DNA from: Liolophura sinensis
Taxonomy: Eukaryota > Mollusca > Polyplacophora > Chitonida > Chitonidae
NCBI RefSeq assembly: GCF_032854445.1
Contig: NC_088300.1
Location: 53,604,984-53,668,983, forward strand
Direction of reading: 5' to 3'
DNA length: 64,000 nt
Below, one piece after another: positions 27,201 through 36,900 of the stretch. A model generated the notes under the pieces. It ran no database searches. It was not told the origin of the DNA and saw only the letters and a list, made by a program, of their open reading frames with translations. The first letter of the stretch is position 1. Each line of letters opens with the position of its first letter. Position numbers and translations under genes: made by a program.

Positions 27201-30200
27201 GCCTCACTATTAAGTATCATTCTAAAACAACAGGGTTATTTGATGGCACGTTGATTTGGCAAGAGATAAAACAGCAAGATTTACATGATCTGGGTTTTTG
27301 GCTTATCTTGAGACAAAAACATCATTAGTTTTCAGGTCAACGTTTGTATTTGACTCATATCCATGCTTTGTGATTATAGCGACCACAAATGCTTTGGTTA
27401 GCATAGTTTCGTGCTTTTAATATTTCAGGAGCCAGCAATATTGCCAAGTACCTGGGCAGCATTGATAATGTCTACAACTCCCTGTTTCTGGATAATTTGT
27501 GGAAGGAAACATTTGAGAAAACAGACCAAGCTAAGCTGGGTAATTTTCATCAACAACTTCTATAATAAAGTTGTTTCATGTACACGAATGCTTCTAATAG
27601 TTTGACCATAAAGAGGATAAATGCACAGCATTTGAACAACAGAAAATGTTTAAGTTTAACATCCAGTTACAGTTTTGGCTGTGGTATTAATTAAGTCAGA
27701 CACTTGTCAAATACCTGGAGAAAGGTGATGGTTTCTTCTAGCCATAAACCTGACAATATAAGTAAATTATTTTTGAGTACATGGTTGAACAAAACTACAT
27801 TCAAATCAATAAATGAATTATACATTTTTTTAAGATCTAAGTTTATATGTCCAAGGGCAAGATAAGGAATTCAAGGCTGCACATTCATATAACCTCTCTG
27901 ACCCCTGTGTGAGAATTGATTTTTAGCATTGATCAAAGCCACACAGACAGTAACAAAGCACATCTGTAGAACTAGGCAAGAAAGTTGTCCTGGATTCCTG
28001 TTTTAAGTTGTATTATGGATTATACTGCTGATCGGACATGTGTAACGTGACCTTTCTATTTCCTATTGAAAAGATGTACACTTGTTACATGTAGAAACGA
28101 AATTCATGTTTCATTTCATTGCCTTACCTTATTTATGTACTGACATGCTACATGCTAACACATGTGTGACATGAAAACGTGTTTTATGTTTTTCAGATCA
28201 GCAGGAGCTATTCAATAGATTATCAAAGTATATGAGTAGCGCTAACTCTGTGGCTCAGATCCCTATAGCAGAGGCCATGGTCACCATTAAAGGCAAAGGG
28301 TAACGTACCAAATTATTCATTATTACTCTCTTTTCTTGGAATTTTTTGAGGGGTTGGGATGTGGGGTAGTTGTGCTAAAGTGTGTGTGTTGACTTGTTAA
28401 CTATGACGACATTTGCATATGCTGTTACATTTTGTTTGCCACACTGTTTACCTGTGGCTACATGGCATAGTGGAGGAAATGTACATTTCTAGAAAAGATG
28501 ACATAAATTGTTTTAATGAATTACCTTTACTGTTTTTTAAAAGTAAAGTTAATAAATGATTTCAGTGGTTCTTTTTTCAATTAATTATCAGTGATGTGTA
28601 AAAAGCTTTGATGTGCAATTTGCAAACTGTTTTCAATAGCCAGCCCTGTAACTGCATTACTTGTGTATTTCAGCACGGATGAAGAGTCGTCTCAGATCTT
28701 TCTCCCATTCATCAGTGTAAGGATTAACTTTACAGTACTGCTTCAGCCACACAGATTTGAGATGGACTCGTAGTATAGCTTCTTTCTGCTTTGAGTTTTA
28801 TAGTGTCTCAGCGTTATAAAGGCAAATCACGAACTGAAAAATGAAATTTTGTTATCCATATAGACAGTAAAAAGCATTTATACCTGTGCCAGTGTGTATG
28901 TCATTGTTCTATGCAATAGATTATTCTGGTGATGTGTGTGTATTAACATGCATGTTTCATCCAGCTGTTAAGACTGTGTGGCATAGTGATTAATTTCTTT
29001 CTTTATCTGTCTTCAAGGAGGTGAAGATTGGAACACCTGAGCTATTGAACACATCAGGTAAGCTCACTGGTCACAGTATTTACTGCAGATATCAGTGCTT
29101 ACCTATCATTTTGTTAATCATGCACTGTGCATGTAAAAGTGGTATTGTGTAAGAAATGAAAAGAAAGGCACTTTCAAGTAAAGTAATTTACATGTATGGT
29201 TCACTTTTGCACCTGTGTTTTAGTAATGTTTTTTTTTTTTTGGCAGTTGAAGTTAGATAATGTATATGTTGTCTATGCTTTGATATTAGATTGCTGGATA
29301 ACGGTCTGTTTCCTAGCTAATGTAATGATGACTGGAATCCTTATGTCTGCATCATGCTGTTGTAGTGGACTTTGAAGAGGGCATGATCAGCCCACCAGCC
29401 CTGTCTGGTTCTCCACCAGGGAGCTGTTCAGGGCTAATAGAGAAGGCTAAGGAAGGCCACACCCCTCCGAGCTCCCCCAGTGTCAACACCTCAATCCCTA
29501 TCCTCAGGTAAGCCTCACACTAGATGCATGTATGGGATACTGTATTTTAAAAATTTGCTTGTAATTTTACCAGCAAATGAAACGTTGCCTAAATTCTTTA
29601 GAGGCAGCTTTTCTCCAACCTTCACTTAAAGTGAAAGTGAAAACTTATTTGTCAAGGAAAAAGTGGTAACATGCCAAAGATCAGTGGTATATCATGGGCA
29701 CTCTTGTTTTCTCCATCGTTAAAGTGACTGTCATAATGTAAGAGTATGGCACTAAATAAACAACTGGCTGTGTATGTTTGTCAGTCCTGCCACGCCCTCC
29801 TCGTCAGCCTCCTCACCAGTAGGGGAGTACATGGAGCTACAGGTGGACTACTGGATGAACCAGGGCAAGCCTGACACAGGGGACAAAGACAAGGTGGGCA
29901 AGAAGGACAGCAACAAGTGTTCCCTCAAGTCTGCCTTCAGATCTCTCCACGTCAGCCGCTTCCCTCCCACCAGCGACGGTGCCATGCCCATGGTCATTGT
30001 CACCAAGGAGAAGAAACAGAAGAGTACGTATGGAGTCTGAAAGTGTTAATGGGTATTTGTGGATCAAGTGGTTCACGGTTCCTTTGCACAAAGCACACTT
30101 AGCGCTTCTTTCACGTACTGTAACTACCATGGCAGTGTAATACATTTAGTTGTGGTTGCCGCAGAAAATACATGCACATGATGCTTCCTGCACTTTGTGA

Positions 30201-31432
30201 AACAGGCTTCAAGATGACATGTTAAATATACAGGGTGTCCCAGAAGTCGTGCACCATCCAGGTTGAGGTTGAATGCTACAGAGTGATGTGTTGCCCACAT
30301 AAAAACCAATTCAACTCTTTCTTGTACTGTACTGTCAAAGATAGAAAAAAATTTAAAGTCAGTATTAAATCTGAAACATAGAAAAAAAATGAAAATCATG
30401 ATGGTGCACGACTTCTGGGACACCCTGTATATTTAGATTTTATTATAAAACCATCTAGATGCAGACATTTTCTTGACATAGTATATGGTATAATAAGAAT
30501 TTGTTGGTTTTCTTTTGGATTTGTAATAGTGTAATATTTGGCTGCCAGAGTTGGAAAACTCTTGACATACATTAAGGAGCTAATTCAGACTTGAACATCT
30601 GGACAGAAGTGTATAATGATGGTAATATTTCAGAAAAAACCTGTGACATGTTTGTTACCCATTGCTGTTGACAGTTATGAGGTTGGGAAAGAAGTCCAAA
30701 GATGTGGAGTCCAAGAGAGAGGCAATAGATGGAATCTGTCGGCTGATATGTACATCCAAGAGTCAGAACAACACTTTAAAAGGTGAGGATTGCTCGACCA
30801 TTTGATGGCGTCAATGCATTGCTGGCAGCTTGAAGGTTGGATCAGAATTTGATGTATTTGTTTATTTATTTGATTGGAGTTTTATGCCATACTCTCGCTG
30901 ACAGAATCTTCAAACCAACTACCCCAGCCAATGAATTTTGAGATTTGAATCCCTCTTCACTGGGCTCGTGTCGCTTGATGTTAGAAAACGTGTCTTGATG
31001 TGTAAATTACCTGGAGTACAAATATGATTCCTACCCGAACTCGATCACTGACTTGTATATGAATTTGTCCTGGCTTTGTTCAAATACACCAGTCATCTAA
31101 ATAAATGCATGTGCTTTTGTTGTGTTTAATGAAAAGGAATAAAAATCACATCTGTTGCAAAAGAAATTATGTGAAGATGTAAAATTTAATGGATATGATG
31201 TAGAAATTGCAAACAACCAATTTAGTTGAATCACATGGCCAAGTCTATTTAAACTAGAACTGACTAAAACCTTTTTTTCTTAAATCAGTTACTGTTTCCT
31301 TATTTGATTTCAGTGACTGTTGATGGCAATGAGTGGACAGGGGTGAAATTCTTCCAGCTGTCTCCGCAGTGGCAGACCCACATTAAACACTTCCCTGTGG
31401 CCATATTTGGTCATTCAGAGACTCCTTGCTGA
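5388..31432 (+). CDS. PACS: PACS family sorting connector (PACS1/PACS2 orthologue), 5' partial, 23 exons
   Basis: PACS proteins link acidic-cluster cargo such as furin to AP-1/AP-3 coats and to CK2, and act at the trans-Golgi network, endosomes and ER-mitochondria contacts. Exons: 5388-5475, 10296-10385, 11370-11495, 11735-11888, 12149-12303, 13632-13691, 16466-16617, 17948-17999, 18599-18676, 19900-19941, 22993-23226, 23706-23738, 25390-25494, 25968-26074, 26423-26577, 27429-27539, 28197-28299, 28674-28716, 29018-29057, 29366-29507, 29785-30023, 30675-30782, 31314-31432. All introns are GT..AG, phases agree throughout, and the joined frame has 844 codons plus stop TGA at 31430. Human PACS1 is about 960 residues, so roughly the first 100 are missing. 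The first exon here begins with the last base of a codon, so an upstream exon must exist outside the window. Recognisable stretches include [33 protein letters not shown]-like and [12 protein letters not shown]1 versus PACS2 cannot be assigned; invertebrates usually have one copy. Confidence 0.95.
6008..6036. repeat. Perfect 12-bp stem, 5-base loop hairpin
   Basis: TGACCAGTCAAG (6008-6019), loop GTGTG, then CTTGACTGGTCA (6025-6036). A second small palindrome, ATTACATC..GATGTAAT, lies just upstream near 5975-5997. Confidence 0.85.
9050..9406. mobile_element. Long imperfect inverted repeat (MITE-like foldback)
   Basis: The left arm 9050-9173 and the right arm 9292-9406 are imperfect reverse complements over about 115 bases, separated by about 118 bases. 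Shared blocks include GGTGGG(C/T)TTTATG(A/G), GCC(C)ATACT and TTAGATTTTT. No protein is encoded. Old foldback transposon or MITE is the likeliest reading. Confidence 0.65.
9923..10205 (+). mobile_element. tRNA-derived SINE, second family
   Basis: A Pol III A-box-like TGGCTTAGTTGGTAGAGCGT is followed by a B-box-like GGGTCAGACCTGG. The body contains GGCATTAAGGGA, CAGTGACTGGTTGACCC and CTTAGTGAAGCAGCAC, and it ends near CCTGCAACAAGGAGATACA. The body differs from the other SINEs in the window. It lies about 90 bp before PACS exon 10296-10385. Confidence 0.7.
10744..11316. mobile_element. TTAA-bounded inverted-repeat element, copy 1 (~0.57 kb)
   Basis: The left end TTAAAGGAGAAGAAAA (from about 10746) is the exact reverse complement of the right end TTTTCTTCTCCTTTAA near 11312. 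Both ends coincide with TTAA, so TTAA may be the target duplication, as in piggyBac-type elements. A second copy lies at 40385-40951 in the same orientation. On the minus strand 10827-11135 is open for about 100 codons; no known transposase was recognised. It lies within the PACS intron between exons 10296-10385 and 11370-11495. Confidence 0.75.
12700..12742 (+). mobile_element. SINE 3' tail fragment
   Basis: TTCTTGAGTGCGGTGTTAAA, then CACCAATCAAATAAATAAAT. This is the terminal part of the major SINE family. Confidence 0.6.
12943..13020 (+). mobile_element. Molluscan-type dispersed repeat fragment
   Basis: GAGTGAGTGAGTGAATGCTT leads into GGGGTTTAACGTCATGCTCA, then CAATTTGTCAGTCATATGAC and GACGATG. 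I recall this motif as widely dispersed in mollusc genomes. Only a fragment is present and the family name is not assigned. Confidence 0.5.
13821..13936 (-). mobile_element. SINE fragment
   Basis: On the minus strand it reads as the SINE 3' half: a diverged CCCCAGACCCTG, TTTCCTCCAC, a CATCATACC stretch, ATTCTTGA, GGTGTAAAATATCAATG and an A-rich AAATAAATG tail. Diverged and lacking the head. Confidence 0.55.
15257..15368 (+). mobile_element. SINE fragment
   Basis: TTCCCCAGGCTCTGTCCAG, TTTCCTCCCACTCTAATAC, ATATAAATGAAATATTCTTG and an AATAAAATAAAAAACATAAA tail. This is the 3' half of the major SINE family. Confidence 0.65.
16600..17200 (+). repeat. Minisatellite derived from the PACS exon 7/intron junction, 88-bp period
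   Basis: Exon 16466-16617 ends ATCTCTACTCCCAAACCCAG, CCTCAG and continues GTAATGAT. The following 550 bases repeat the same theme (TGATATCTACTCCCAAATGC, AGTCTCAGGGAATGAT). The CTCAGG block recurs at 16801, 16889, 16977 and 17065, an exact 88-bp spacing. Each 88-bp unit itself holds two related halves. Earlier units (16620-16800) are more diverged. Many units look like weak 5' splice sites. Confidence 0.9.
19350..19375 (+). repeat. Poly-C then CA microsatellite
   Basis: A run of about 12 C is followed by repeated CA. It lies in a PACS intron. Confidence 0.9.
19942..22992 (+). other. PACS intron, TA microsatellite only
   Basis: No supported exon was found. A long TA run lies at 21162-21213. 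The rest is AT-rich unique-looking sequence. A small open frame at 22749-23021 overlaps the next real exon in another frame and is not coding. Confidence 0.6.
21162..21213. repeat. TA microsatellite
   Basis: An almost uninterrupted ATATAT tract of about 50 bases with a few AAA interruptions. Confidence 0.95.
26891..27086. mobile_element. 196-bp MITE-like element with 12-bp terminal inverted repeats
   Basis: It starts ATTTCACCTAAA and ends TTTAGGTGAAAT, exact reverse complements. Internal blocks such as AACTCTTAA(A/G), GTGGATGA and AAAATGTGT recur at 61355-61501. It lies between PACS exons 26423-26577 and 27429-27539. Confidence 0.75.
30065..30140 (+). mobile_element. Partial copy of CCATGGCAAC-type foldback family
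   Basis: TTTGCACAAAGCACACTTAG, CGCTT and later GTAACTACCATGGCAG match the left arm of the palindromic element at 51282-51409. Half of the element is present. Confidence 0.5.
30224..30434. mobile_element. Mariner-type MITE with 35-bp inverted ends
   Basis: The left end AAATATACAGGGTGTCCCAG (30224 onward, continuing AAGTCGTGCACCATC) is the exact reverse complement of the right end at 30400-30434. TA at the borders and the start CAGGGTGTCCCA are typical of Tc1/mariner relatives. The 141-base interior has no transposase. It lies in the intron after PACS exon 29785-30023. Confidence 0.85.
30855..30897 (-). mobile_element. SINE tail fragment
   Basis: TGTTTATTTATTTGATTGGA then GTTTTATGCCATACTC is the reverse complement of the major SINE 3' end. 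Confidence 0.6.
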
Positions 31433-31958
31433 ATGCAGCATGGGGCAGGACTCCCCACGCAAAGGTGGACTGTGAACAACTTACGTTGATGTGTCAGTAT
31501 TATAGAGATGGAGGCCAAGGACTCTCTGATCAGGAGACTGTCTCCCACTCACACAGACTAAGTACTTGTGGATTAAGTTTATCGTAATTATCATGCTGCA
31601 GGATGTTGTTGTCGTCATGAATTAGCCAGTGTGTATGTAATTTCATGACTTCTGCAGGTCAGGGGGCAATGTGTTACATCTTATTTTGATGGAACTGACC
31701 TCCAGCCTTTAAACTGTAGCACAAGGAGATTGTGTTCAGATTTTTTTAATTTGTCACTGTGTGAACTGCCGCTGTGAAGTTTCCAACACCTTGTAAAGAA
31801 ACCATTTATAACAAAGCACCAGGATTTTTTTTTTTATCTCATTATGTTTTATTTTGCAAAATATCACTGTTGTCAGGGGACACCATGTATGTACATGTCC
31901 TCTATTATCTGTCATATATTTGACAACATTTTTAGTTTGCACACACTAAAATTAAGGG

Positions 31959-31964
31959 AATAAA
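31959..31964 (+). terminator. Candidate PACS polyadenylation signal (proximal)
   Basis: AATAAA about 530 bases after the stop codon, followed by a GT/T-rich stretch (TTCTTGGTTTGGATATGTG). Confidence 0.5.
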
Positions 31965-33840
31965 TCTGAGAGTTCTTGGTTTGGATATGTGTCTTTGTTC
32001 CCAGGTTTGTACAGTATATACATATGGTAACCAGTGTTATGTTTATATAACTCAATAATACTCACCACTCAGTTTGGGATACCCGTCATCAAGTTTTGAG
32101 AATCCAGGTTTTTTGAAGGTATACTCTCCATGCACTAGCCTGATCATCTCTTGTGTAACTATACCAATATCTGGGTGATTTTTTTTATCACCTTTTTCAT
32201 AATCATTTCCTTACATTTGGGCTTCAAGTAAGGCCTGATTTACAGAATTGTCACTGGAAAACATATTTGAAATTTTCATGATTGGGACTTTACTTTGAAG
32301 AATGTTCATCTGAAAAAATTATTTTCAGCTTTCTTTGATTTTTTGGAGAGGGACACTCAAAGGTTGATGTGCTTCCAGTCAGATTTCTCCAGCCACAGAG
32401 TTGGACTTTTCACAGATCAGCTTATTTCCATCCATTTTCCCTCTGCCGGTCTCGCTGTATTACATGGACATAATTGTTCTACGCATTGTAATGTTTTGTC
32501 TTATTTTAATCAGGATTTTTTCATTTTAATTGGAACTTTAATCATTACTTTTGCATTATTTCTTGTGCTTTGTGTAATACTTATATTTGTTCTATTACAC
32601 TGCAACACATTATTTAATCCATGTCATTGTATGCTACTTTTTTCATTTTAACTGCAAGTTTTGGATAATTTTTTTACGTTTCTTTATTTTCAGTAGGATT
32701 TAAAACACCTCTGGTGTTTTTTGTTTTGTTTTTTTTGTCACAGAGCTTGTCACTATCACTCAGCAATAGTTAACGATATTGACAATTTCAACACCAGTGA
32801 AATATAGAAATTATATGTATTGTGGATTTTGATAATGTGTCCTCATTTTATGAGTTTCCTACTTGAATCAGTTAATACATGCATTTGTATTTCAAAGATG
32901 CAATACAGTCCGATTTTACAATGATTGTCTCTAGTCTGGGCATGCCAAGTTATGTGGTGAATGAGCTGTGCTTCCAATGTGCTTTTATGATAGCTGTACA
33001 AAGGGGATTATTTACTATGTAGTCTAAGGTGCTGTTTTAGTCTGAGGTACAGTTGAGGAGGTTTAATCAATTGTGCTGATACGAAATAATTACAATTTAT
33101 AGGAGAGGCTCGTGGGCTCGAAATCTTTGCTGTAAAGTCTATGTTAAATGCTTTTATCCATCAAGTGATACAGGACATGAGCCCTTGGTTTTTAGCAGTG
33201 GGTGATTGTTAAAAAAAAAAAAGTTGTTTTGTGTTCAGGAATTGTTGAGTGTGACAAAGCAGTCAGTGCCATGAAACGGCCACGGATCAGTGAAGTCATT
33301 TATTCAGCTGATCAGTCAGTCAGTTCTTTAAGACACATCTGCCCGTGGGCTTGCTACGCGTGCAGAAATTTCCCAAAGAACATAAATTGGGTACAACATA
33401 TATCCATGAGACTTGCCGTAGCTTTTCTTTTCAGGCGTAGTGCTCTGTTGGTGAAAACCTTGCAGATCCTGTCTCACTGAAGGATAACATTTGTAAAGGC
33501 TTGTAAACGGGTACTGGTACTTAGGCCTATAGGACCAGGGTAATTATCCCTCCAAGAGGAACTATTTTGCTGTAGATGAGGTATTTTACTGCCATGATTT
33601 TCAATCAGTGATATTAGTTCAGTTGCATAGAAATCGGACAAAAGAATGAATGTTGTCAAGTTATTAAATTAATCTCCTTGTACACACCTTTGTTTTTACC
33701 CTTTTTTGGCAACTTTTATATTTTGCCTTTTGAAACACGCTGTACATGGCATGATAGAGCATCTTTAGTTCAAGGAAATTTTAAAGCAAAACACATTGTA
33801 CATTGGCAGATTAGGACCTAATTGTTATGTGGGAAAACTG

Positions 33841-34340
33841 TTGTAAGTTTGGAATGTCTTAGAAGGAAAAATGTGTGTGATCCTTATTAGTGCTAGAGTA
33901 TATGTAGGGTAAGATATGTGAAACAGTTTATTTGTAGATTTACTGAATGCTGTTTTGTTAGCAGTACTAGAGATATGAGTGAATGAGTGCGTATACAGCT
34001 TAGCTGGTAAGGTAAGCATTAAGCCGAGATATCTATAAGATTTAATGTGTTTGGATGTGGAATAAGGTGGATGGGTATGGATAGAGGCATATTTTATATG
34101 TTGTACTAAATGGAATGCTTTTAGTGTGTGAAAACTGGTGGATAAGCGTGCAATATAAACTGTATATGTGGATATGGACAGGAATGCTAAAGATATGGAA
34201 GATGTAGATGATATGGACTGAAGTAAAAGTTTAAAGGTTATGAATTGGTGAAAATGTATGGAAAGAAGTCCATAGGTGTAGAATGTCGTACAACATGGCA
34301 AATAAATTTTATGTTTGTAGGATGTGATTAAGCTGAATGT
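33841..34340 (+). other. C-depleted, strand-asymmetric tract
   Basis: By hand count, about 27 of the 420 bases at 33841-34260 are C. The asymmetry leaves the minus strand open for 209 codons (33825-34454). That frame is rich in Ser, Thr, Ile, His and Tyr with no recognisable domain and is almost certainly not a gene. GGATATGG/GGAATG-like words recur. Confidence 0.6.
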
Positions 34341-34714
34341 GTGCAGAATGGAGACCCATTTAGCCTGTGCTGTGATTGGTATGTCCCCTTTCCATGTACC
34401 ACATTTGTACAGCCCCTGGGGAATGCCTAGAAATACATGTATTGCACTTAGCACTGGCCAAGTTTGTATTTCTGCTGTTTTAAACCTCTATTCCTGTTTG
34501 TAGATATGTATTTACTGTGTCATGGTTTTGAAGACCTCTTTTGCCATACTGTATATTTTGTACTTTTGTGATACTGTATAAATAGTATACAAGCAGGTAG
34601 TTGCTCAAATATGTAGATAGATTGTAACATTTTTGTTTTCCTCATCATGTTATGTATATGTATTCCTTGGTATCTGAAAAATTGCTTTATAGCCAGAGTA
34701 TTGGATAGTTTGCA

Positions 34715-34830
34715 CAATATTGTGCTGGGCTGTCATCTTCCATAACAACATGTGGTGAAGAGATATGTCGTGATGGCAAATGCACATGGCGTAGTGTGTA
34801 GACAGCTTTGTGAAACGGGCCCCTGGTCTC
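34715..34830. mobile_element. Diverged copy of CACAAAGC/CCAT..CAAC foldback family
   Basis: It begins GTTTGCACAATATTGTGCTG, has CCATAACAAC and GTGATGGCAAATGCACATGG inside, and ends GACAGCTTTGTGAAACGGGC. The layout matches the 51282-51409 palindrome, with much divergence. Confidence 0.4.
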
Positions 34831-36872
34831 CATTGTACACAGTACAGGTGGGGTGGCTTTATCCCCAGGGTAATTTCCTGGAGAGTATAACAAGGCTATG
34901 GCTTTACATTATGTGTTAGCTAAAGCACATGTGCACACTCGTTACTTGTAGCTGAACCCATGGTTATACTCTGTATGCATGCAGTTAGTATGGTACTTTC
35001 CAGTAAGGTTTTGTAATCCATGTTATGATCTATTGATGGTTTTGCCAAAGATGAAAAGTGTGAATGTAATACTCATTACGTACACATACATTACATATGT
35101 GCTGTCAGCAAGAAAAATCTCATCTTCAAAATGCACAGGTCAGTGATGAAACTTTTGTGGAAGATAAAAATAATCACCTACTTATTGGAAAGACTAATCA
35201 CTAAAATCACTGTTTCAGATTATTACAGGACACACTGCTAGACATTTGGGATTTGTTATGTATTACTTGATTAGCTTATTTTTTTGGTTGAAGTCCCCTG
35301 TCCCTGCCCAGTAAACTTAGACCATTTGTAGACACCATTTTGGTTTAGTGATGCATCAGTTGAGTCATCATTATACATGTGACGTGTACTTTAAGAGTTC
35401 AGTCCATAGGAAGTTCAGACATTGAAAAATGTGCCAGGCTAAAAGTAGTGTCAATTGCAGTCTTCCAGGAACTGTGCAAGCACTGTAGATCTTCCATTTG
35501 TCTTCTTCCCTTGTGTTTTACATCTGGTCAATGTCACAACCAGTGCATGCCAGTGTAGCTTGCATGGTCAGGGACTTACAGGAAAAACAGAGCATGTTTA
35601 AATCAAACCTGCCAGCATTAATACTCAACATGTAGGTTCATTGGGAGTGGCTTTTTCAGCAGAACCAGTGCTGACGTTTACGTTTTCCATATACAGGTCT
35701 GTTGCAGTTCTGTGGTATACCTCGTGATATTAGTCTCCTTCCCATGGCTTACATCTCTACAGGTGGCCATACTGGACTGGACCTGTTAGATTGTTTGCTA
35801 GCATAGTATTCTCCTCACCATCATTGCATCAAGCCATTCAGTACACAGTAGTCTCAAAGTCGTTTTTGCACATGTCTGCATACATACTTCGAAAAAAATT
35901 TCCTTAGTGAAGATAACCATCAGATTTTAGTTACCAGTGGTCAGTGACCCTTGTGTAACGAGCTTCCGTTATTATGATCAGACAAATTTGCCTACTAGCA
36001 TGACAGGGTTTTAATTAGAGGAAGGTGTAACTGACACATGATCTGATTAAGAGTTGCTGGCCTCCTACCCAAAATACAAATTGATAATATTCTAATTTGG
36101 TGTGAATGTTTAATGTGTAAATTATCAGCAGGTCCTGCTTTATGAAACCTGAATATGACATCATCTTTAGAAGGGTAGACGGAGTCAACAAATAATTGAT
36201 AAACAAGATCAGTAATTGTTGCAGACAATCAAATTCTGTAAGTAAATTTGAGTACTCGATATTTTTCGTTTCTGAATAGTAATCAGCTTATTGTTAGGTT
36301 TGTATGTGTATTTTTTTTTTTTTTTTTTTAACTTTTAATGCTGTTTTCAATATTTTTTCTTGTTCAGAGCACAGGTTTTAATCACATTTGAGCGACGTTT
36401 GTGTAAAATTTGTAAGTATGTCATTATATGATTGTTGTTTTCATAGCAAAGTTGTATGATTAATTAGTCAGAATACCAAATATATCTGGGTTGGTCAGTA
36501 AACACATGAAGGTGTCTATCAGTATAAAATAATGTATGAAGTAGGCGATAAGATTCCCGGGCTGTGTTTATCTACATGTAGGTAGTGTGTGCTCATGAGG
36601 GTACATGCTCAGCATTGTGTATTATAACACTTACTCGATTTGTTATTGTTAAGCTCCTGTTGCGGAACTCCCATGTGCTGTGCTTCAAGTTTGCCTTATT
36701 ACTTACATGTACATGCTTGTACACCAGCCCTTAACCTTAACCTGCTCAAGTGAGCACTTCACTCCAGCTAGATCAAAGGCTTCTTGTACAATGTAACTTA
36801 GTCTTGTATATTCTTTTGAAAATAGCTAAGCTGTCACTGTATATATATTTATAGAGCTCTGTAGGTATGGAC

Positions 36873-36878
36873 AATAAA
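36873..36878 (+). terminator. Candidate PACS polyadenylation signal (distal)
   Basis: AATAAA with a CA-containing cleavage context about 20 bases on and a T/G-rich element after it (GGTATTGTCTCAGTTT). Confidence 0.45.
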
Positions 36879-36900
36879 GAGCCCATGTCAATATAACAAA

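Larger units (their letters stand above)
25390..31432 (+). other. PACS: PACS conserved C-terminal region
   Basis: Starting at PRKALLDQL, these exons encode the most conserved part of the protein. It includes [85 protein letters not shown], a Ser/Pro-rich linker, [34 protein letters not shown] and the end [20 protein letters not shown]. Every segment matches PACS1/2 in order. The Ser/Pro-rich linker spans 29366-29507 and the start of 29785-30023. The protein ends in IFGHSETPC. Confidence 0.93.
31433..36900 (+). other. Candidate PACS 3' UTR (long)
   Basis: No further coding exon is seen after the PACS stop. Candidate AATAAA signals occur at 31959, 34301 and 36873. The last is followed by a typical spacing and a GT-rich stretch. 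If the last is used, the UTR is about 5.4 kb. Within it, 33841-34340 is strongly C-poor on the plus strand. Actual 3' ends need transcripts. Confidence 0.45.

Noticed and set aside
32295-32651. 118-codon hydrophobic open frame after the PACS stop
   Set aside because: The hydrophobic residues come from a T-rich tract (TTT and ATT codons). It is not linked to any family.
33825-34454. 209-codon minus-strand open frame as a gene
   Set aside because: Low-complexity composition with no domain. It is open because the plus strand is poor in C, which removes minus-strand stops. It lies in the PACS 3' region.
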